DNA from: an uncultured Thioclava sp.
Lineage (GTDB): Bacteria > Pseudomonadota > Alphaproteobacteria > Rhodobacterales > Rhodobacteraceae
Assembly: GCF_913064665.1 (NCBI RefSeq)
Contig: NZ_CAJYBT010000007.1
Span: 53,619-117,618 of the forward strand
DNA: 64,000 bases
Direction: 5' to 3'
A program made the position numbers and the translations under genes. Shown piece by piece: positions 36,527 through 47,396 of the stretch; the stretch's first letter is position 1, and every line of letters begins with the position of its first letter. The notes beneath the pieces were generated by a model. It was not told the origin of the DNA. It saw only the letters and a program-made list of their open reading frames with translations, and made no database searches.

Positions 36527-37654
36527 ATGTCGAAATTCAGCTTCACCCTTAACGCCACCGACGGGGCTGCGCGCACCGGCGTGATTTCCACGCCGCGTGG
36601 CGAGATTCGCACGCCCGCCTTTATGCCCGTGGGCACGGCGGCGACGGTCAAGGCGATGATGCCGGAATCGGTGGCCGCAACGGGGGCCGACATTCTGCTG
36701 GGTAACACCTACCACCTGATGCTGCGCCCCACCGCTGAACGGATCGCGCGCCTCGGCGGGCTGCATAAATTTATGAACTGGAACAAGCCGATCCTGACGG
36801 ATTCGGGCGGCTTTCAGGTGATGAGCCTCGCGTCCTTGCGCAAGCTGACCGAGGAGGGGGTACGGTTCGCCTCGCATATCGATGGCTCGAAACATATGCT
36901 GACGCCCGAGCGCAGCATGGAAATCCAGAAATTGCTGGGCTCGGATATCGTGATGGCGTTTGATGAATGCCCCGCTCTGCCTGCCACCGACGACGAGGTC
37001 GCCAAGTCGATGCGGCTGTCGATGCGGTGGGCGCTGCGCAGCCGTGAGGCGTTTGGCGATCGGCCCGGATATGCGCTATTTGGCATTCAGCAAGGTGGCG
37101 TGACACGTGAACTTCGCGCTGAAAGTGCCCAGAAACTCACGGAAATTGGCTTTGAAGGCTATGCGGTCGGCGGTCTGGCCGTGGGTGAGGGACAAGAGGC
37201 GATGTTTGGCGTGCTCGATTACGCGCCCGCCATGCTGCCCGCCGATAAACCGCGCTATCTGATGGGCGTGGGCAAGCCCGATGACATCGTGGGGGCGGTG
37301 GAGCGCGGCATCGATATGATGGATTGTGTGCTGCCCTCACGCTCGGGGCGCACCGGCCAGGCTTGGACGCGTCATGGGCAGGTAAATATCAAGAATGCCC
37401 GTCACGCCGATGACCCGCGCCCCTTGGATGAGGCGTGCACCTGTCCGGCCTGTTCCAATTATTCACGCGCCTATCTGCACCATGTGTTTCGCTCGCAAGA
37501 GATGATTTCGGGCATGCTGCTGACCTGGCACAACCTGCATTACTATCAAGAGCTTATGCAGGGTTTGCGAGACGCGATTGCGGCAGGGACACTGTCCGCG
37601 TTTGTGACGGATTTCCACGCTCAGCGCGCGGCAGGCGATATCGATCCGCTGTGA
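36527..37654 (+). CDS. tgt: tRNA-guanine transglycosylase
   Basis: 375 aa. It exchanges G34 of GUN anticodons for preQ1 on the way to queuosine. [17 protein letters not shown] residues ([13 protein letters not shown]), [10 protein letters not shown] with the nucleophile region, [14 protein letters not shown], and the zinc site [17 protein letters not shown] are intact. CAGGAGCG precedes the start. It is convergent with the hemolysin III-like gene with no gap. Confidence 0.97.
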   Translation: MSKFSFTLNATDGAARTGVISTPRGEIRTPAFMPVGTAATVKAMMPESVAATGADILLGNTYHLMLRPTAERIARLGGLHKFMNWNKPILTDSGGFQVMSLASLRKLTEEGVRFASHIDGSKHMLTPERSMEIQKLLGSDIVMAFDECPALPATDDEVAKSMRLSMRWALRSREAFGDRPGYALFGIQQGGVTRELRAESAQKLTEIGFEGYAVGGLAVGEGQEAMFGVLDYAPAMLPADKPRYLMGVGKPDDIVGAVERGIDMMDCVLPSRSGRTGQAWTRHGQVNIKNARHADDPRPLDEACTCPACSNYSRAYLHHVFRSQEMISGMLLTWHNLHYYQELMQGLRDAIAAGTLSAFVTDFHAQRAAGDIDPL

Positions 37655-38305
37655 TCAGACCGCGCCGCTGGTGATTACGATCACTGCCGCGTAATGGGTG
37701 GCCGCGGCGGCCAGCACATGGCTGTGCCAGATCGCGCGCGAAAACGGGATGCGGTCGATTTGATAAAATATCGTGCCCAGCGTGTAGGTCAGCCCGCCGA
37801 TCACCACCAGCACCAGCGCGGTCACCGATAGCGCGCTGAACAGGGGCCAAGCCGCCAGCACACCCAGCCAGCCCATCGCGAGATACAGGATAAAACCCGA
37901 GCGCTCGGAGCGGTGAAAGAAGCCCAGCTTCATCACCATGCCAATCGTGGCCAAAAGCCAAACTGCCCCGGTCAGCATCCAGCCCGAAATTCCACCCATT
38001 CCGATCAACGCCATCGGTGTGTAAGTCGCGGCAATCAATAGATAAATCGCGGCGTGATCCAGTCGGCGCAAGATCCGACGAGTCGGCGCGTGTAGCGTCA
38101 GATTATACGCAGCCGAGAGCGAGAAGGAAGCGATCAGACCAAGGCTGTAGACCGTCAAAGGCCAGATGCGCCCTGTCGGAATGCTGAGCGACGCCCAGAC
38201 GATCAGCGCGCTGACCCCGGCCACGGCAAAAGCGACGCCCAGAACATGCACGACCCCGTCGGCGATATGTTCTTGTGCAGAGTGATCGAGTTGGTGACGG
38301 GTCAT
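37655..38305 (-). CDS. Hemolysin III/TrhA family (PAQR-like) membrane protein
   Basis: 216 aa with seven membrane helices. Family motifs are FSLSAAYNLTLH, RLDHAAIYLLIAATYTP and the C-terminal HSHVLAAAATHYAAVIV, whose His and Ser/Asp residues could bind zinc as in PAQR proteins. Bacterial TrhA affects membrane energetics and lipid homeostasis; the name hemolysin is historical. AAGGAG-like GATAAGGAGCC precedes the ATG. Confidence 0.9.
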   Translation of the reverse strand: MTRHQLDHSAQEHIADGVVHVLGVAFAVAGVSALIVWASLSIPTGRIWPLTVYSLGLIASFSLSAAYNLTLHAPTRRILRRLDHAAIYLLIAATYTPMALIGMGGISGWMLTGAVWLLATIGMVMKLGFFHRSERSGFILYLAMGWLGVLAAWPLFSALSVTALVLVVIGGLTYTLGTIFYQIDRIPFSRAIWHSHVLAAAATHYAAVIVITSGAV

Positions 38306-38396
38306 GCTGGCTCCTTATCGCCTGAGCCACCAATTTAACAACGATCACCGCATTTCCCTAGTGTGACGCTGGGTCGCGTCCCTTTCGCGGTTAAAC

Positions 38397-39866
38397 TCAA
38401 AGCCGATAGATAGCTTCGAATTTCTGGCTCAGATAGTCGAGCAGGGGTTTTTCATTGGGCGCAAAACCGCAGGCGTGCTCGATGGTGTCACGCGGCGGGC
38501 GCAACCCGCCGAATTGGCGCAGGTTCTGATCCAGCCACCCTTTGGCCGCGCTGGCATCGCCCTTGGCCAACCCAGCATCGAGATCGGGCACCGCGGCGCG
38601 CATTGCCTGATCGAGACAGCCCGCATAGACATTGCCCAACGCATAGGTCGGAAAATAGCCAAACAGACCCAGCGACCAATGCACATCTTGCAAAAACCCT
38701 TGCGAAGGCTTGGCGACGCTCACGCCAAAATCGTGCTTGAAGCGGGTATTCCACGCCTCTTCGAGATCGGCGACTTCAAATTTGCCCGCGATCAGGTCGC
38801 GCTCAAGATCGAAGCGCAGCATGATATGCAGGTTGTAGTTCAGCTCATCGCTTTCGGTGCGGATGAAACCCATCTCGACGCGGTTCACGAGCGCATGGAA
38901 CGCCTCGGGACCCGCCAGACCCAGATCGCCAAACGCCTCAATCATGCGGGTATACAGCCAGCCGGTGAACGGGCTCGAGCGACCCAACTGGTTCTCGCAA
39001 ATGCGCGACTGACTTTCATGCACGCCCATCGACACGCCATGCCCAAGCGGGGTGAAGCGATAGGCCGGGTCGATCGCCTGTTCATAGGTGGCGTGGCCGG
39101 TTTCGTGGATCGTGGAGTAGATATTTCCGAAGGGCTCGCTTTCGGAAATTCGCGTGGTGATGCGCGCGTCATCGCCTCCGCCAGATGAGAACGGATGCAC
39201 CGACATATCAAGCCGTCCGCGCGTCCAGTCATAGCCAAAAGCGCTGGCGCAAATGCGCGCCAAGCGAAGCTGGGCGTTTTCGGGGAAGACCATGTTCAGC
39301 GGCTGCGGTGAGACCTCAGAGCCGAGCACCCGATCGCGCAATGCCACCAGCGGGGCGCGCATCCGGTCAAACATCGCGCCCAGTTCTTTGGCGCTTGCAC
39401 CGGGTTCGTAATCATCCAGTAGTGCGTCATACAGATCGCCATCTGAGACACAGGCCGCTTCTTCTCGTTTCAGCCGCACGACCTCGTCGAGCGTGGGCAG
39501 GAAGGCGCTGGCATCTTCATCCGCGCGCGCTTGCGCCCAGATCCCTTGGCTCAGCGAGGTGAGGCGGGCCAGTTCCGTCGCCAGCCGCGCAGGGATACGG
39601 GTAGAGCGATTGTAACTGCGCGCGATCAGATCAAGCATGCGGGATTGGGCTGCATCCGTCGCCTCAGCGCGCACCAGCCAGTCCTCGATACGCGGATCGG
39701 TGCGCCGGGCGTGCAGCACGCTCTCAATCGCGGCCATTTCCTCGGCGCGCTGATCGCTCGCACCGCGCGGCATCATCACCTCTTGGTCCCAGCCCAAAAG
39801 CCCCGAAATATTGCCTAGCGCCTCGGTTTCGCGCTGATGCGCGGCGAGTTCGTCAAACGCGCTCAT
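38397..39866 (-). CDS. M32 family metallocarboxypeptidase (Taq-type)
   Basis: 489 aa. The zinc motif HEXXH is HETGH in STIHETGHATYEQA, with Glu further on in GVHESQSRICENQLGRS. LGWDQEVMMPRGASDQRAEE is the typical N-terminus. It removes C-terminal residues from peptides in the cytoplasm. Its ATG overlaps the ctaA stop (ATGA), an odd pairing with no obvious functional link. Confidence 0.95.
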   Translation of the reverse strand: MSAFDELAAHQRETEALGNISGLLGWDQEVMMPRGASDQRAEEMAAIESVLHARRTDPRIEDWLVRAEATDAAQSRMLDLIARSYNRSTRIPARLATELARLTSLSQGIWAQARADEDASAFLPTLDEVVRLKREEAACVSDGDLYDALLDDYEPGASAKELGAMFDRMRAPLVALRDRVLGSEVSPQPLNMVFPENAQLRLARICASAFGYDWTRGRLDMSVHPFSSGGGDDARITTRISESEPFGNIYSTIHETGHATYEQAIDPAYRFTPLGHGVSMGVHESQSRICENQLGRSSPFTGWLYTRMIEAFGDLGLAGPEAFHALVNRVEMGFIRTESDELNYNLHIMLRFDLERDLIAGKFEVADLEEAWNTRFKHDFGVSVAKPSQGFLQDVHWSLGLFGYFPTYALGNVYAGCLDQAMRAAVPDLDAGLAKGDASAAKGWLDQNLRQFGGLRPPRDTIEHACGFAPNEKPLLDYLSQKFEAIYRL

Positions 39867-41017
39867 GCTCGTCCCTCCCGAATGGATCGGATGAGGGGGA
39901 AGCGCGCGTTATGACGTGCGCGGATCACCAGCACCCAAGTAACAACGGCGCCCAATTGATGGATCAGGCCCAGCCACCAGTAATGCACCAGTTCCAGCGC
40001 TGTGGATATCCCCAACACCATCTGGAACACGATCATCGCCGCCATCAGCGCGAATGCCTGACGCGTGGCTACATGGGCCGAGCTGCGCGCGCGCCATGCC
40101 GCGAACAGGCCCAGCAGAACGACCAGATAGCCCATCATGCGGTGGTTGAATTGCACCAGCGCGGGGTTTTCAAAGAAATTCGTCCAAAGCGGCGTGTAGT
40201 CAAAACTTTCCGAGGGTAGGAACTCGCCATTCATCGAGGGCCATGTCGGAAAGGCCAGCCCGGCGTCGATGCCCGCAGTCAGCGCGCCCAGAATGATCTG
40301 GAGGAAGACCAGCACGATCAGCACCGTGCCAAGCCCCGTTAAACGCGGCTCGGCAAGGCGGCGTGCTTGCAGCAGTTGCGCTTGGGGTCGCCCAAGTTGA
40401 AAGGCGAACCACGCGATCAGGCCAAGGATGATAAAAGCGAGCCCCAGATGCGTCGCCAGCCGATAGGACGCCACCGAGGTCATCCGTCCGACCAGCCCCG
40501 ACGACACCATCCACCAGCCAATCGCACCCTGCATACCGCCCAATATCCCAAGACTGAACAGCCGCCCCCACCAGCCTTGCGGGATTTTCTTGGTCAGCCA
40601 GAAGAACATGAAGCCCGCAAACCAGACGAGGCCAATGATCCGCCCAAGCTGACGATGCCCCCATTCCCACCAGAAAATGCCCTTGAACTGCGACAGGGTC
40701 ATATCGGGGTTCATGTATTGGAACTGTGGGCTTTGCTTGTAATTGGTGAATTCCGCCTGCCAATCGGCCAGATGCATCGGCGGGATCGCCCCCGAGATCG
40801 GCTTCCATTGCGTGATCGACAGCCCGCTATCGGTCAGTCGCGTCGCCCCGCCCACGCCGATCATCGCCACCACCAGCGCGAACATGATGAACAGCCAGAC
40901 GCGGATCGCGCGGCGCGCACCCTTGGGTTTGGCGTCGATCATCCCGCCCTTGGGTTCGCTGCGTGTCGAGGCATCTTGCGCGCCGACCTCCTCGAAAATG
41001 CTGCGTTTCTGGCTCAT
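39863..41017 (-). CDS. ctaA: Heme A synthase (CtaA/Cox15)
   Basis: 384 aa, eight membrane helices. GVGGATRLTDSGLSITQWKP is the signature after helix 1, and EWGHRQLGRIIGL, RLATHLGLAF and FNHRMMGYL supply heme-ligand histidines. It oxidises the C8 methyl of heme O to make heme A for cytochrome oxidase. CGGAGACCCC precedes ATG 41017. No ctaB or cox genes lie next to it here. Confidence 0.95.
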   Translation of the reverse strand: MSQKRSIFEEVGAQDASTRSEPKGGMIDAKPKGARRAIRVWLFIMFALVVAMIGVGGATRLTDSGLSITQWKPISGAIPPMHLADWQAEFTNYKQSPQFQYMNPDMTLSQFKGIFWWEWGHRQLGRIIGLVWFAGFMFFWLTKKIPQGWWGRLFSLGILGGMQGAIGWWMVSSGLVGRMTSVASYRLATHLGLAFIILGLIAWFAFQLGRPQAQLLQARRLAEPRLTGLGTVLIVLVFLQIILGALTAGIDAGLAFPTWPSMNGEFLPSESFDYTPLWTNFFENPALVQFNHRMMGYLVVLLGLFAAWRARSSAHVATRQAFALMAAMIVFQMVLGISTALELVHYWWLGLIHQLGAVVTWVLVIRARHNARFPLIRSIREGRA

Positions 41018-41200
41018 GGGGTCTCCGGGCTTGTCGTTTGGGCGCAAATTAGGCCGCACCCGCCGCAGGGGCAAGGGGCAGGCGGGCTACTGGCAAGTTT
41101 GGCGCGCTTGCACGATCATGGGATGCGTGTGAAACCAAGACGGCGGAACGCTCCGATCAGACTGACACCTCATCAAAGGGCGACAAAAAGGATCCTCGAA

Positions 41201-41695
41201 ATGTCTCAACTTCTTGATGTAAGTCCTTTGAATAGCAAAGATTTCGCGCTGTTTGGTGACGTGATCGAGATCAGCGGCGCGCCCGACAAGATCATCAATG
41301 CCGGGATGTGCGGGCGCTATCACGACCGTGCGAGCCTCGATTTCTCAGACGGGCATGCCGGGATCAGCCTGTTTGACGCCAAGGCCCGCCATCTGCCCTA
41401 TGTCGTCGATCTGCTTGAACGTCACCCCGCGGGCAGTCAGGCGTTTATCCCGATGACGCAAACCCGGTTTCTGGTGATCGTGGCCGAGGACAAGGACGGC
41501 GCGCCCAGCAATATCAGGGCCTTCCTGACGCAGCCGGGGCAAGCCGTGAACCTGCATCGCGGCGTCTGGCATGGCGTGCTCGCGCCGTTTGAGGCTCCGG
41601 GGCTTTACGCCGTGATCGACCGGATCGGGGCGGGGGCCAACCTTGAGGAACACTGGCTGGCCACCCCTTATGTGATCGAAACCGTTCCCGACTAA
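41201..41695 (+). CDS. allA: Ureidoglycolate lyase
   Basis: 164 aa, AllA cupin-like fold. NSKDFALFGDVIE at the N-terminus, RHPAGSQAFIPM and HRGVWHGVLAPFE are signatures. It splits ureidoglycolate into glyoxylate and urea, the last step of allantoin use. AAAAAGGATCC precedes ATG 41201. It is convergent with the ureidoglycine aminohydrolase gene with only 6 bases between the stops. Confidence 0.93.
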   Translation: MSQLLDVSPLNSKDFALFGDVIEISGAPDKIINAGMCGRYHDRASLDFSDGHAGISLFDAKARHLPYVVDLLERHPAGSQAFIPMTQTRFLVIVAEDKDGAPSNIRAFLTQPGQAVNLHRGVWHGVLAPFEAPGLYAVIDRIGAGANLEEHWLATPYVIETVPD

Positions 41696-41701
41696 GAGGC
41701 C

Positions 41702-42538
<837 letters not shown>

Positions 42539-42745
42539 GATCCGCCTTTGAGTTGCGTTTGTGCAGGCCTTGGCACGCCTGTTGCTTGCCCAATTCCAAT
42601 CATAAATCACGCGCCCGCGCCACGACAGAGTTTCACGCCCATCGCCACGCTGATCCATCTTTTGCTGTGTTTATCCTTGGGTTAGGGTAAAGACGTGGGC
42701 AAGGCGCGCCTGATCCTTGGGGCGCGGCGCAAGCGGAGAAGCCTT

Positions 42746-43189
42746 ATGTCAAAGACCATCTATGTGCTCAACGGGCCGAATTTGAACCTGCTGGGCAAGC
42801 GCGAACCCGAGATTTACGGCTCGGACACGCTTGCGGATGTCACGCGCATCTGCACCGACGTGGCCACGCCTGCGGGCTTTGAGATTGCGCTGTTTCAGTC
42901 CAACCACGAGGGCGAGATCGTCGATCAGATCCACGCCGCGCGCGAAAACGCCTGCGCCATCGTGATCAATCCGGGCGCGTACACGCATACCTCGGTGGCG
43001 ATTTTGGATGCGCTCAACACCTTTGAGGGGCCGGTGTTTGAGTGCCATATCTCCAACGTGCACAAGCGCGAGGCGTTTCGCCATCACTCCTATGTCAGCC
43101 TGCGCGCTGATGGGGTGCTCGTGGGTTTTGGGATCGAGGGCTATGCGCTCGCGACACAGCGCGTAATATCGCTGCTCAAAGACGTCTGA
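42746..43189 (+). CDS. aroQ: Type II 3-dehydroquinate dehydratase
   Basis: 147 aa. [17 protein letters not shown] with the catalytic Arg/Tyr loop, [17 protein letters not shown] and [16 protein letters not shown] with the catalytic His are intact. It acts in the shikimate pathway. AGCGGAGAAG precedes ATG 42746. It is divergent from allE. Confidence 0.97.
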   Translation: MSKTIYVLNGPNLNLLGKREPEIYGSDTLADVTRICTDVATPAGFEIALFQSNHEGEIVDQIHAARENACAIVINPGAYTHTSVAILDALNTFEGPVFECHISNVHKREAFRHHSYVSLRADGVLVGFGIEGYALATQRVISLLKDV

Positions 43190-43268
43190 CACCGGTGGCA
43201 GCCTTGGCCTGTCCCCGCGTCTCCCCAATCACATTTGACAGCACAGCGCGCCTTGGGTATCGCAAAGG

Positions 43269-43391
43269 CGTTCTCAGGGCGGGGTGCAATTCCCGACCGG
43301 CGGTAAAAGCCCGCGAGCGCCATCCGGTGGATGGGTCAGCAGATCCGGTGGAATTCCGGGGCCGACGGTATAGTCCGGATGGTAGAGAACG
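43269..43391 (+). promoter_or_regulatory. FMN riboswitch (RFN element)
   Basis: The conserved blocks appear in order: GTTCTCAGGGCGGGGTGCAA, TTCCCGACCGGCGGTAAAAG, CCCGCGAGCG, GGGTCAGCAGATCCGGTGGA, ATTCCGGGGCCGACGGTATA, GTCCGGATGGTAGAGAAC. Ends pair (GTTCTC/GAGAAC) to close the multibranch aptamer. The ribH start follows 71 bases later, so FMN should lower ribH expression. I see no clear terminator stem before the gene, so control is probably at translation. Confidence 0.97.
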
Positions 43392-43461
43392 GGAGCGAAC
43401 GGCCTTGGCCGGGCGTTTCTCACGCTCTGGGATCTTGTCATGTTGGAAAGGATCTGGAGCT

Positions 43462-43926
43462 ATGACAAAATCCCCAAAATTCGCGTTCATCAAGGCCCGT
43501 TGGCATGGTGATATCGTGGATCAATCGCTTGCCGGATTTACCGAAACCCTGGCCGAGACGGCACCAAAGGCAGAGGTGGACGTTTTTGACGTGCCCGGTG
43601 CGTTCGAGATGCCGCTGCTGGCGCAAACACTGGCGCGCTCGGGAAAATATGATGCGATTATTGCGGCGGCGCTGGTGGTGGATGGCGGCATCTATCGCCA
43701 TGAATTTGTCGCCCAAGCCGTGGTGACTGGCTTGATGGAGGTGCAGTTGAAAACCGAGGTACCGGTGCTGTCGGTTTCGCTCACGCCGCATCACTACCAA
43801 CCCACGGGGCAACACCATGCCTTCTTTCACGCGCATTTCGTGGAAAAGGGGCGCGAAGCGGCGCAGGCGGCTTTGCAACTGTGTCAGATCAAGACTGTAG
43901 CCGAGCCTGCCGTTTCGGTTTCCTGA
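43462..43926 (+). CDS. ribH: 6,7-dimethyl-8-ribityllumazine synthase, RibH2 type
   Basis: 154 aa. It condenses the ribityl pyrimidine with dihydroxybutanone phosphate to form lumazine. IKARWHGDIVDQSLAGF, VFDVPGAFEMPLLAQTLARS and VVDGGIYRHEFVAQAVVTG match the RibH2 group known from Brucella, which forms decamers and is also FMN-riboswitch-controlled. CTGGAGCT precedes ATG 43462. No other rib genes adjoin, so this is probably a second, riboswitch-tuned copy. Confidence 0.93.
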   Translation: MTKSPKFAFIKARWHGDIVDQSLAGFTETLAETAPKAEVDVFDVPGAFEMPLLAQTLARSGKYDAIIAAALVVDGGIYRHEFVAQAVVTGLMEVQLKTEVPVLSVSLTPHHYQPTGQHHAFFHAHFVEKGREAAQAALQLCQIKTVAEPAVSVS

Positions 43927-45000
43927 TCAATAGCTTGGGCGTCGATCTTCATGCTCGGCGCCCACCGTATCCAACACGCGCCCCATCACCGCAGCGGTGT
44001 CGTCCCATGTGGGCAAGCGCGCCCCGGCGGCTGCGGATGCGTGTGACATCGCGCGATGTTGGGCCGGGTCACTCAGCACGCTGCGCAGCGCTTGCGCGAA
44101 GGCTTCGGGAGAATCCGTTGGCACCAGCAATCCCGCACCTTCGGGCACCGTGTCGGGAACCGCGCCGGTGTGACAGGTGACGATGGGCAGTCCATGCAGC
44201 ATCGCCTCGCCAAACACCATGCCATAGCCCTCATATCGCGTGGCGAGCGCGAAGATATGCGCCGCGCGATAGCGCTGATCCAGATCGGGGCGCGCCAAAA
44301 CTCCGCTAAACCGCACGCGCTCGTCCAGACCCAGCGCGTCGCGTTGCGCAGATAGGGCTGATGCAATCGCGGGGTCATGCGCCTTGCCCACGATCTCGGC
44401 CTGCCAGTCCAGATCGGTGATCTGCGCCAGCGCTTGCAACAGCACGTCATGACCCTTGCGCGCGGCCAGCAGCCCGACCGACAAGATCAGTGGCGGGCGG
44501 CGGCGCGGTGTCGCGATTGCAGCAGGGCGTTCAAATCCCGGCAAGGCGATGGAGATGCGCGAGGGGTCCACACCGAACTCGGTTTGCAGGATCTGCGCGG
44601 TATGCGGGCTCGGCACGACGACATGGGCAGCGAGAGTGAGGTTTTCGGCCTCGCGCGCCAGCAAATGACGCGCGCGTACGGCAGATAGCCCCGTTTCCAG
44701 CCCCAAAGGATGGTGCAGCATCGCTATGATCGGCGCGCGCATCGCTTTCAGCGTCGTGGGCTCGATAGAGCCAAAAACCAACCCGTCCAAAATCACCGGT
44801 GTCTGTGCGGGCAGGGCGGTCAGAATTCCCCGCGCTTCGGCGGCTTCCTCCGCGCTGGCATCGGGAAACCCGGCGGGCAGTTGCACATGAGTCACCGCGC
44901 GCCCGGCACGGCGCAGCGCCTCGAGAAGGTGGCGCTCATACAAAAAACCGCCCGTCAGTTGCGCGATGTCACCGGGAATGGCAAAGGCGGCAGGGGTCAT
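43927..45000 (-). CDS. Family 4 glycosyltransferase
   Basis: 357 aa, GT-B fold. The C-terminal half has ILSVGLLAARKGHDVLLQAL near residue 170 and FALATRYEGYGMVFGEAMLH, the E-x7-E nucleotide-sugar motif, followed by HGLPIVTCHTGAVPD. The N-terminal half begins GDIAQLTGGFLYERHLLEAL. It is last in a minus-strand run containing a CDP-alcohol transferase, sulfatase and flippase-like protein, 22 bases after the permease gene, suggesting a role in an envelope glycolipid. Donor and acceptor are unknown. Confidence 0.88.
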   Translation of the reverse strand: MTPAAFAIPGDIAQLTGGFLYERHLLEALRRAGRAVTHVQLPAGFPDASAEEAAEARGILTALPAQTPVILDGLVFGSIEPTTLKAMRAPIIAMLHHPLGLETGLSAVRARHLLAREAENLTLAAHVVVPSPHTAQILQTEFGVDPSRISIALPGFERPAAIATPRRRPPLILSVGLLAARKGHDVLLQALAQITDLDWQAEIVGKAHDPAIASALSAQRDALGLDERVRFSGVLARPDLDQRYRAAHIFALATRYEGYGMVFGEAMLHGLPIVTCHTGAVPDTVPEGAGLLVPTDSPEAFAQALRSVLSDPAQHRAMSHASAAAGARLPTWDDTAAVMGRVLDTVGAEHEDRRPSY

Positions 45001-45021
45001 GTCAGGCTCCAGTTTGGTCTT

Positions 45022-46605
45022 TTAGCGCGTCAGTTGCTCGGCGCCATAAATGCGCAGCACCGCGCGTTCGATCTGCGCAATGCCGACATAGCCCGCCACC
45101 GCAACGCCCGCCAGCACGACCACCGCGCTCCACAGCATTCCGTAGCCCGAGGTCGAGGCGGTAAGTGCCATCAACCCGCCAATCCCGCGCCCTGTCGCCA
45201 GCCATTCCGCCGTTGTCGCGGCCAGAATTGCGGCGGGCACGGCCATGCGCGCAGCGGCGAAAAAGGCAGGGAGCATGGCGGGGAATTGCGCGCTGGCCAT
45301 GCGCCGCAATGGGCTGGCGGCGTAGCTGTCAAACAGCTCCAGCACTTGGCGCGGCGTGCGTGCAAGCCCTTGATAACATGCGATTAGGCTGGGAAAAAAG
45401 ATCATCAGGGCGACGATTGTAATGGTGCCTGTTGCGCCGCGCCCAAGGGCGATAACAATCAGCGGCGCGGTGATCACGATCGGAATGGCGCGCAGGGCAA
45501 TCGCGATGGGCATCACGGCGCGCGCCAGCCGCGGTGCCAGTACCATCGCCATCGCCAGCCCGACCCCCAACGCCAAGCCCAAAAGATAGCCCGGCAGCGC
45601 CAACACAAGCGTTTCCAGCAACGCCGAGCCAAGCGTGGCGCGATGGGCAGCGGCCTCGGGGGCGGTGATCAGAAAGGCCCAGACATCGCCGGGCCGCTTG
45701 GCGAAAAATTGGCTGAGCCCGGCGCTCTCCATCGACAGCCACCAAAGCGCGATCAGGACAAGAACGACAAGGATCGGATGCGCCAGCACGCGCCATCCCT
45801 TGCGCCGTCCACCTTCAAGAAGCGGCGCAAGGATCAGCGGAGGCGGCCCGGTGTTGAGCGCTTGTCCCAACCGCCCCAGCCCCGCATAGGCCAGCATCGA
45901 AATCGTCGCCGCCGTGCTCGCCAGTGCCCAGGTGCCCGCAACATCAAGGCTGCGCATCGCGCGCAATGTCAGCACGCCCATGCCGCGCTCGGCGCCGGTG
46001 AACTCGCCGAACATTGCGCCAAGGATTGCCGCGGGGGCCGCGATTTGCAGCCCCGCAAACAGATAGGGCAGCGAGGCCATGGCGCGCACCTCAATCAGGG
46101 CGGTCAGCCGTCCGCGCCCATAGCTGCGCACCAGATCAAACCAGCTGGGCGGGGCCGCGCGTAGTCCCACCATCAGCGGCAAAAAGGTGGTGAAATACAC
46201 CGCCAGCGCCGCGAGCGTGATTTGCGGTCCCAGACCGGGCCCCCAAAGGACGCGCAAGATCGGTCCGGTCGCCACCAGCGGCAGACAAAACACCACCAAG
46301 GCGAGCGCCGAGATCATCCGCGCCAGACCCGGCACCAGCACCGCCAGTGCAGCCAGCGCAATCGCAACCGCATTGCCCAACACAAACCCAATCGCAGCCG
46401 TAAGCCCCGTGATACCCGCCGCACGCGCAACCAGCCCGGCATTGGCCCAAAGATAGCGCGCAATTTCGACCGGGCTCGCGATCAGGTAGGTATGGGCAAA
46501 GGCGCGCGCCAACAGCTCCCAGATGAGCAGCGCGACAAGCACACCCAGCACCAACCAAAGCCGATCGCTGCTGCGTTGGCGCAACGGATGCAGCGCGATT
46601 GTCAT
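45022..46605 (-). CDS. ABC transporter permease, two fused permease domains
   Basis: 527 aa. Two BPD_transp_1 domains occur in one chain: the first around residues 70-250 with the EAA-like segment of TALIEVRAMASLPYLFAGLQ, the second around 320-515 with PRQVLELFDSYAASPLRRM and GGLMALTAST. NitT/TauT permeases are usually about 260 aa and homodimeric; this fusion would supply a whole permease. Its start overlaps the ATPase stop (ATGA). Confidence 0.88.
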   Translation of the reverse strand: MTIALHPLRQRSSDRLWLVLGVLVALLIWELLARAFAHTYLIASPVEIARYLWANAGLVARAAGITGLTAAIGFVLGNAVAIALAALAVLVPGLARMISALALVVFCLPLVATGPILRVLWGPGLGPQITLAALAVYFTTFLPLMVGLRAAPPSWFDLVRSYGRGRLTALIEVRAMASLPYLFAGLQIAAPAAILGAMFGEFTGAERGMGVLTLRAMRSLDVAGTWALASTAATISMLAYAGLGRLGQALNTGPPPLILAPLLEGGRRKGWRVLAHPILVVLVLIALWWLSMESAGLSQFFAKRPGDVWAFLITAPEAAAHRATLGSALLETLVLALPGYLLGLALGVGLAMAMVLAPRLARAVMPIAIALRAIPIVITAPLIVIALGRGATGTITIVALMIFFPSLIACYQGLARTPRQVLELFDSYAASPLRRMASAQFPAMLPAFFAAARMAVPAAILAATTAEWLATGRGIGGLMALTASTSGYGMLWSAVVVLAGVAVAGYVGIAQIERAVLRIYGAEQLTR

Positions 46606-47396
46606 CGCGCGCTCACGCAGGGTTCGGGGCGTGGCGGAGCGCTTTGGGCAAGCGCCTCGGTCACAGCGGCGATCAGCGCATCCGCCTCAGCGCCCGGATT
46701 TCGTGGGCGCGCAAGATCAATCGCGATATCGGCCACGACTCGCGCCGGGCGCGGCGACAGCACGATGACGCGGTCCGACAGCAACACGGCCTCAGAGACC
46801 GAATGGGTCACCAGCAAGGTCGTGACGCCATGCCCCTGCCACAGCGCGGGCAACTCGCGGTTCAGGCGCGCGCGCGTCAACTCATCGACCGCGCCAAAGG
46901 GTTCATCCAGCAGCAACAGGCGCGGATCGGTCGCCAGACAGCGCGCAATCGCGGCGCGTTGGCGCATCCCGCCCGAGAGATCAGCGGGGCGGCGCTCTTC
47001 AAATCCGGCCAGACCGACCAACGCGATCAGCCGATCTACGCCGCCCGGATCGGGGGGTAAATGCGCCAGCTTGCGCGCCAGCGCGATATTGCCGCGCACG
47101 CTGCGCCATGGCAACAAGGCCGCATCCTGAAACGCCACCGACAGGGCAGCACGTTGGCGCATCTGCAACGGGGTTTCGCCACCGATCCGCACCGAGCCGG
47201 TGCTCGGCGTATCCAGCCCCGCGATCAGGCGCAGCAACGTGGATTTGCCACAGCCCGAGGGACCGACAATCGCGGTGGTCTGACCGGCCGCAAAGTTCAG
47301 ATTGAACGGCTCAAGCGCGTCCACACGCGCCGGCCCGTGACCAAAGCTGCGCGACAGATCGCGACACTGGATCGGGGGCGGGGACTCAGCTGGCAT
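46602..47396 (-). CDS. ABC transporter ATP-binding protein, NitT/TauT type
   Basis: 264 aa. Walker A VGPSGCGKSTLLRLIAGL, Q-loop FQDAALLPW, signature LSGGMRQRAAIARCL, Walker B LLLLDEPFGAVDELTR and the switch VTHSVSEAV are complete, the last two typical of the TauB/SsuB/ThiZ group. ATG 47396 lies inside the end of the binding-protein gene (11-base overlap). Confidence 0.93.
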   Translation of the reverse strand: MPAESPPPIQCRDLSRSFGHGPARVDALEPFNLNFAAGQTTAIVGPSGCGKSTLLRLIAGLDTPSTGSVRIGGETPLQMRQRAALSVAFQDAALLPWRSVRGNIALARKLAHLPPDPGGVDRLIALVGLAGFEERRPADLSGGMRQRAAIARCLATDPRLLLLDEPFGAVDELTRARLNRELPALWQGHGVTTLLVTHSVSEAVLLSDRVIVLSPRPARVVADIAIDLARPRNPGAEADALIAAVTEALAQSAPPRPEPCVSAR

